DNA from: Spongospora subterranea
Lineage: Eukaryota > Endomyxa > Phytomyxea > Plasmodiophorida > Plasmodiophoridae
DNA length: 64,000 nt
Assembly (NCBI GenBank): GCA_900404475.1
Contig: OUQQ01000032.1
Span: 1 to 64,000 of the forward strand
Reading direction: 5' to 3'
Under the pieces are notes generated by a model. It was given only the letters and a program-made list of their open reading frames with translations. It searched no databases and was not told the origin of the DNA. The translations under genes were made by a program, and so were the position numbers. This document shows positions 62,282 through 64,000 of this stretch, in pieces (the stretch's first letter is position 1; each line of letters starts with the position of its first letter).

Positions 62282-62620
62282 TCAAGCATCAGATGTTTGT
62301 CCTCCAATGCTAGCGCCCATGAGCGTTGCCGCAGCAACATCGACGCGCTGTTTAGCAACGTAGGTGTCTTATTGGTCTGCCTTTTGCTTCTCCAACAGCA
62401 ACTGTTTTGCCGAATGTTCTTCGTCGGAATCAGATCGGCGCAAGCTGCGTTCCGTGTCGTGATCGCGAGCCGATTCACCCTGTTTCCCCACGACAACCTT
62501 CTTCCATCGGCGGGTGCCTGAGCGTCAAAAGGGTTAGCTCGCTCGACCGAACATTATTGAAAAAAGGAGCGCTGGAGTGCGATGAGCGATTTGAGTAAAA
62601 AAGCTAGATCGCTGGGACAT
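62282..62620 (-). CDS. Small polar protein with two micro-introns, 91 aa
   Basis: Model complement(62282-62347, 62381-62517, 62548-62620), in phase. The first intron (62518-62547) is only 30 bases and carries the branch-like GCTAAC. The second (62348-62380) is 33 bases and would be a GC-AG intron. The protein starts MSQRSSFFTQIAHRTPALLF; then TRRWKKVVVGKQGESARDHD, an acidic-basic RSLRRSDSDEEHSAKQLLLE, and the end GASIGGQTSDA. If the second intron is not used it ends at KADQ. No family is recognised. It is convergent with the preceding plus-strand gene. Confidence 0.4.
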
Positions 62621-63419
62621 GGCGATTTCCTTCCTCGTGAGCCAGGAATGTTGATGGCGCCACAGACGGTCTGTCGCTCACATGTTTAAACGTGTGGCAT
62701 TGACCACCGCCTGGTCACCGCATATCGTCCCCGCGATAACGGTCTCGCCGAGCACTCTCTTCGCCATCAAGTAGCACCTCGCTTCCGAGGAACGAGAATG
62801 GGACCACTATGTCCCCACGATCCAGTTTTCCTGCAACCTTGAAGCAGCCGCTTCGGATTCCAGCGCTCCTCCGTCCTTTTGGGGCTCAAGATCTCCGGTA
62901 TGTTAACAATCTTCGAATCGTTGTTCAGCTTCTGAAGCGATAAATTGTGGAAAAAAAAAGCTTCAGAAACTGCACAACGATTCGAAGATTGTAAACAAAA
63001 CCGGAGATATATGGAGCAGCACATCAGCGAGTTCCTGACCCGTTACGATGAGGCTGAAGCTGCTACAAAAGGGGACGGCCATGAGCGAGTAACCTCTCGC
63101 CAGAGCTTTTTGCGAATCATTACACCCGCCACTTGCCGAGCGCATAGAGGAAGTTGAATTAGATACGCTGAAGGCGATGACAGCTCCGGATCCCGAACAT
63201 TTCGACAGTTGTTTCAAAGAGTTAGTTCCGTCGTCACTTGAGGGTGACCATGGAGGAAACCCACTGGCCGACAGCAGCGTTTCCATTGCGCCAGTCTCGT
63301 CAGTCGGCACATTTGGTACTGGCCCAGTCTGCCGTATCCGCCGCCCGACAGAAATAACTCCCATGCTGCATCCGCCAGTGCGACAACAGTCATCATCGTC
63401 ATTTCCTTACATCGACGTC
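62621..63419. other. Unresolved, partly coding region with long hairpin
   Basis: Both strands have protein-like segments. On plus: MEQHISEFLTRYDEAEAATK and LAERIEEVELDTLKAMTAPD, then EHFDSCFKELVPSSLE. On minus: GCFKVAGKLDRGDIVVPFSF and MAKRVLGETVIAGTICGDQA. I could not build a phase-consistent gene. The plus segments may be upstream exons of the membrane protein at 63420, with which 63177-63420 is in frame. Confidence 0.35.
62891..63010. repeat. Long imperfect inverted repeat (hairpin)
   Basis: Left arm 62891-62938 (ATCTCCGGTA ... CTTCGAATCGTTGTTCAGCT) and right arm 62960-63007 (CTTCAGAAACTGCACAACGA ... CCGGAGAT) are reverse complements with a few mismatches and small gaps. They are separated by about 21 A-rich bases. 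Each arm can encode LQKL-N/H-NDSKIVN on opposite strands. Confidence 0.85.
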
Positions 63420-63940
63420 ATGAAGCATTTCTTGCTATCGAGCATGCTGCTGGTCTCGTTCATTGTCGTTATCACAGACGCTTGCACTTGTAGACATTGT
63501 CCTATACATGGGCAACGATCAAGGAATGCACTATATCATCCCCCGCCAGCACGTCCCACTTTTGTACAAGACAGTATTTTTAGTTGGACACTTCGACGAC
63601 CTTCTTTGATTCTCTAATCTGTATAGTAGAACGTGGTCTTCGGATCGCAACAGGATTGTTGGTCGCGATCAATTTATTTTGGCATCTTGTTCAAGTCATA
63701 AAAAGTATCGCTGACGATGTGTACACCCATAAATCAGCAGTTTCAGAGTCGTTGATATCCATGTTTTCAAGTGATGTCGTGTTGTCGCTCCGGAAATTGG
63801 GTTATAAAGTCATCGTCAATGGTATCTCTGGATCCCATCTTATCTGTAATGAATCGAACTGATATTGTGAATGTTCAGTGGTGTCTGTTATCTGTCTCGT
63901 CATTTTCAGGTTCCTGTTGAAGTTCGCTTTAGATGAATAA
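63420..63940 (+). CDS. Small membrane protein, 136 aa, about three hydrophobic helices
   Basis: Three exons in phase: 63420-63573, 63627-63821, 63879-63940. It starts MKHFLLSSMLLVSFIVVITD (signal peptide or first helix) followed by CTCRHCPIHG. Exon 2 has IATGLLVAINLFWHLVQVIK and SLRKLGYKVIVN. The last exon has VVSVICLVIFRFLLKFALDE. The second intron begins GTATCT and the first ends TGTATAG. The upstream frame is open to 63177, so the protein may be longer. No family is recognised. Confidence 0.5.
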
Positions 63941-64000
63941 ATTCTTTTTTGTGGTTGAATCGTTCCTCAAACAAGGGTGCTGTCCCCATCTCCACAACTG

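Noticed and set aside
62380..62580. BCL7-like chromatin subunit
   Set aside because: A short RRWKKVVVG stretch is faintly similar, but the rest of the BCL7 signature is absent.

Overview
This window is nuclear DNA from a eukaryote with compact genes. Nearly every real gene is split by short GT-AG introns (about 30-210 bases, mostly 45-75) and neighbouring genes sit on either strand a few hundred bases apart. The gene set (NOP14, LSM6, eS19, EXO1, CSN2, a RhoGEF, a NIPA-type transporter, fungal-looking Ty3/gypsy and Ty1/copia remnants) fits an opisthokont. A BBS4 gene implies cilia or flagella, and a MyTH4-FERM myosin is unusual for ordinary fungi. I infer a zoosporic early-branching fungus or a relative (chytrid, blastoclad, aphelid or rozellid type), but no marker here fixes the lineage. 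No rRNA, tRNA or CRISPR was recognised. Exon coordinates come from matching splice sites and reading phase by eye; a gene described as phase-consistent has exons that join in frame to the stop.

Layout. 1-3.9 kb: a decayed Ty3/gypsy element inside an inverted repeat. 3.9-5.3 kb: ankyrin gene (-). 5.6-8.5 kb: NOP14 (+). 9.5-11.4 kb: an ARM/HEAT-like protein and a Myb/SANT-like protein (+). 11.7-13.3 kb: LSM6 (-) and an OB-fold protein (+). 13.5-16.5 kb: eS19 (-) and EXO1 (+), head to head. 16.9-18.0 kb: disordered nuclear-type protein (+), followed by a decayed minisatellite. 19.6-24.7 kb: large RhoGEF (+). 25.1-26.7 kb: membrane-anchored pepsin-like protease (-). 27.0-31.7 kb: NIPA transporter (+) and several very small genes. 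31.9-36.0 kb: ARM plus coiled-coil protein, CIP2A-like (+). 36.2-37.5 kb: secreted, anchored two-module protein (-). 37.7-40.7 kb: BBS4 (-). 40.9-42.3 kb: UBA-domain protein (-). 42.8-43.9 kb: copia remnant and tandem repeats. 44.3-48.7 kb: MyTH4-FERM myosin with a degenerate motor (+). 48.8-50.2 kb: aminoacylase-1/M20 peptidase (+). 50.2-50.9 kb: gypsy gag-protease remnant (-). 51.9-57.2 kb: ABCA-type transporter fused to a pectinacetylesterase/Notum-like domain (-). 57.8-59.5 kb: BTB-TLDc protein (+). 59.7-61.5 kb: CSN2 (+). 61.7-63.9 kb: three small genes.

The genes are not an operon or one pathway; they are housekeeping and signalling genes in a gene-dense region, with decayed transposons confined to four intergenic patches. 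The two most unusual loci are the single-gene ABC transporter/esterase-fold fusion, whose hydrolase nucleophile appears lost, and the myosin whose ATP-binding loop is destroyed. Also notable are a recurrent C at position +3 of 5' splice sites (GTCAGT and similar) and introns as short as 30 bases.
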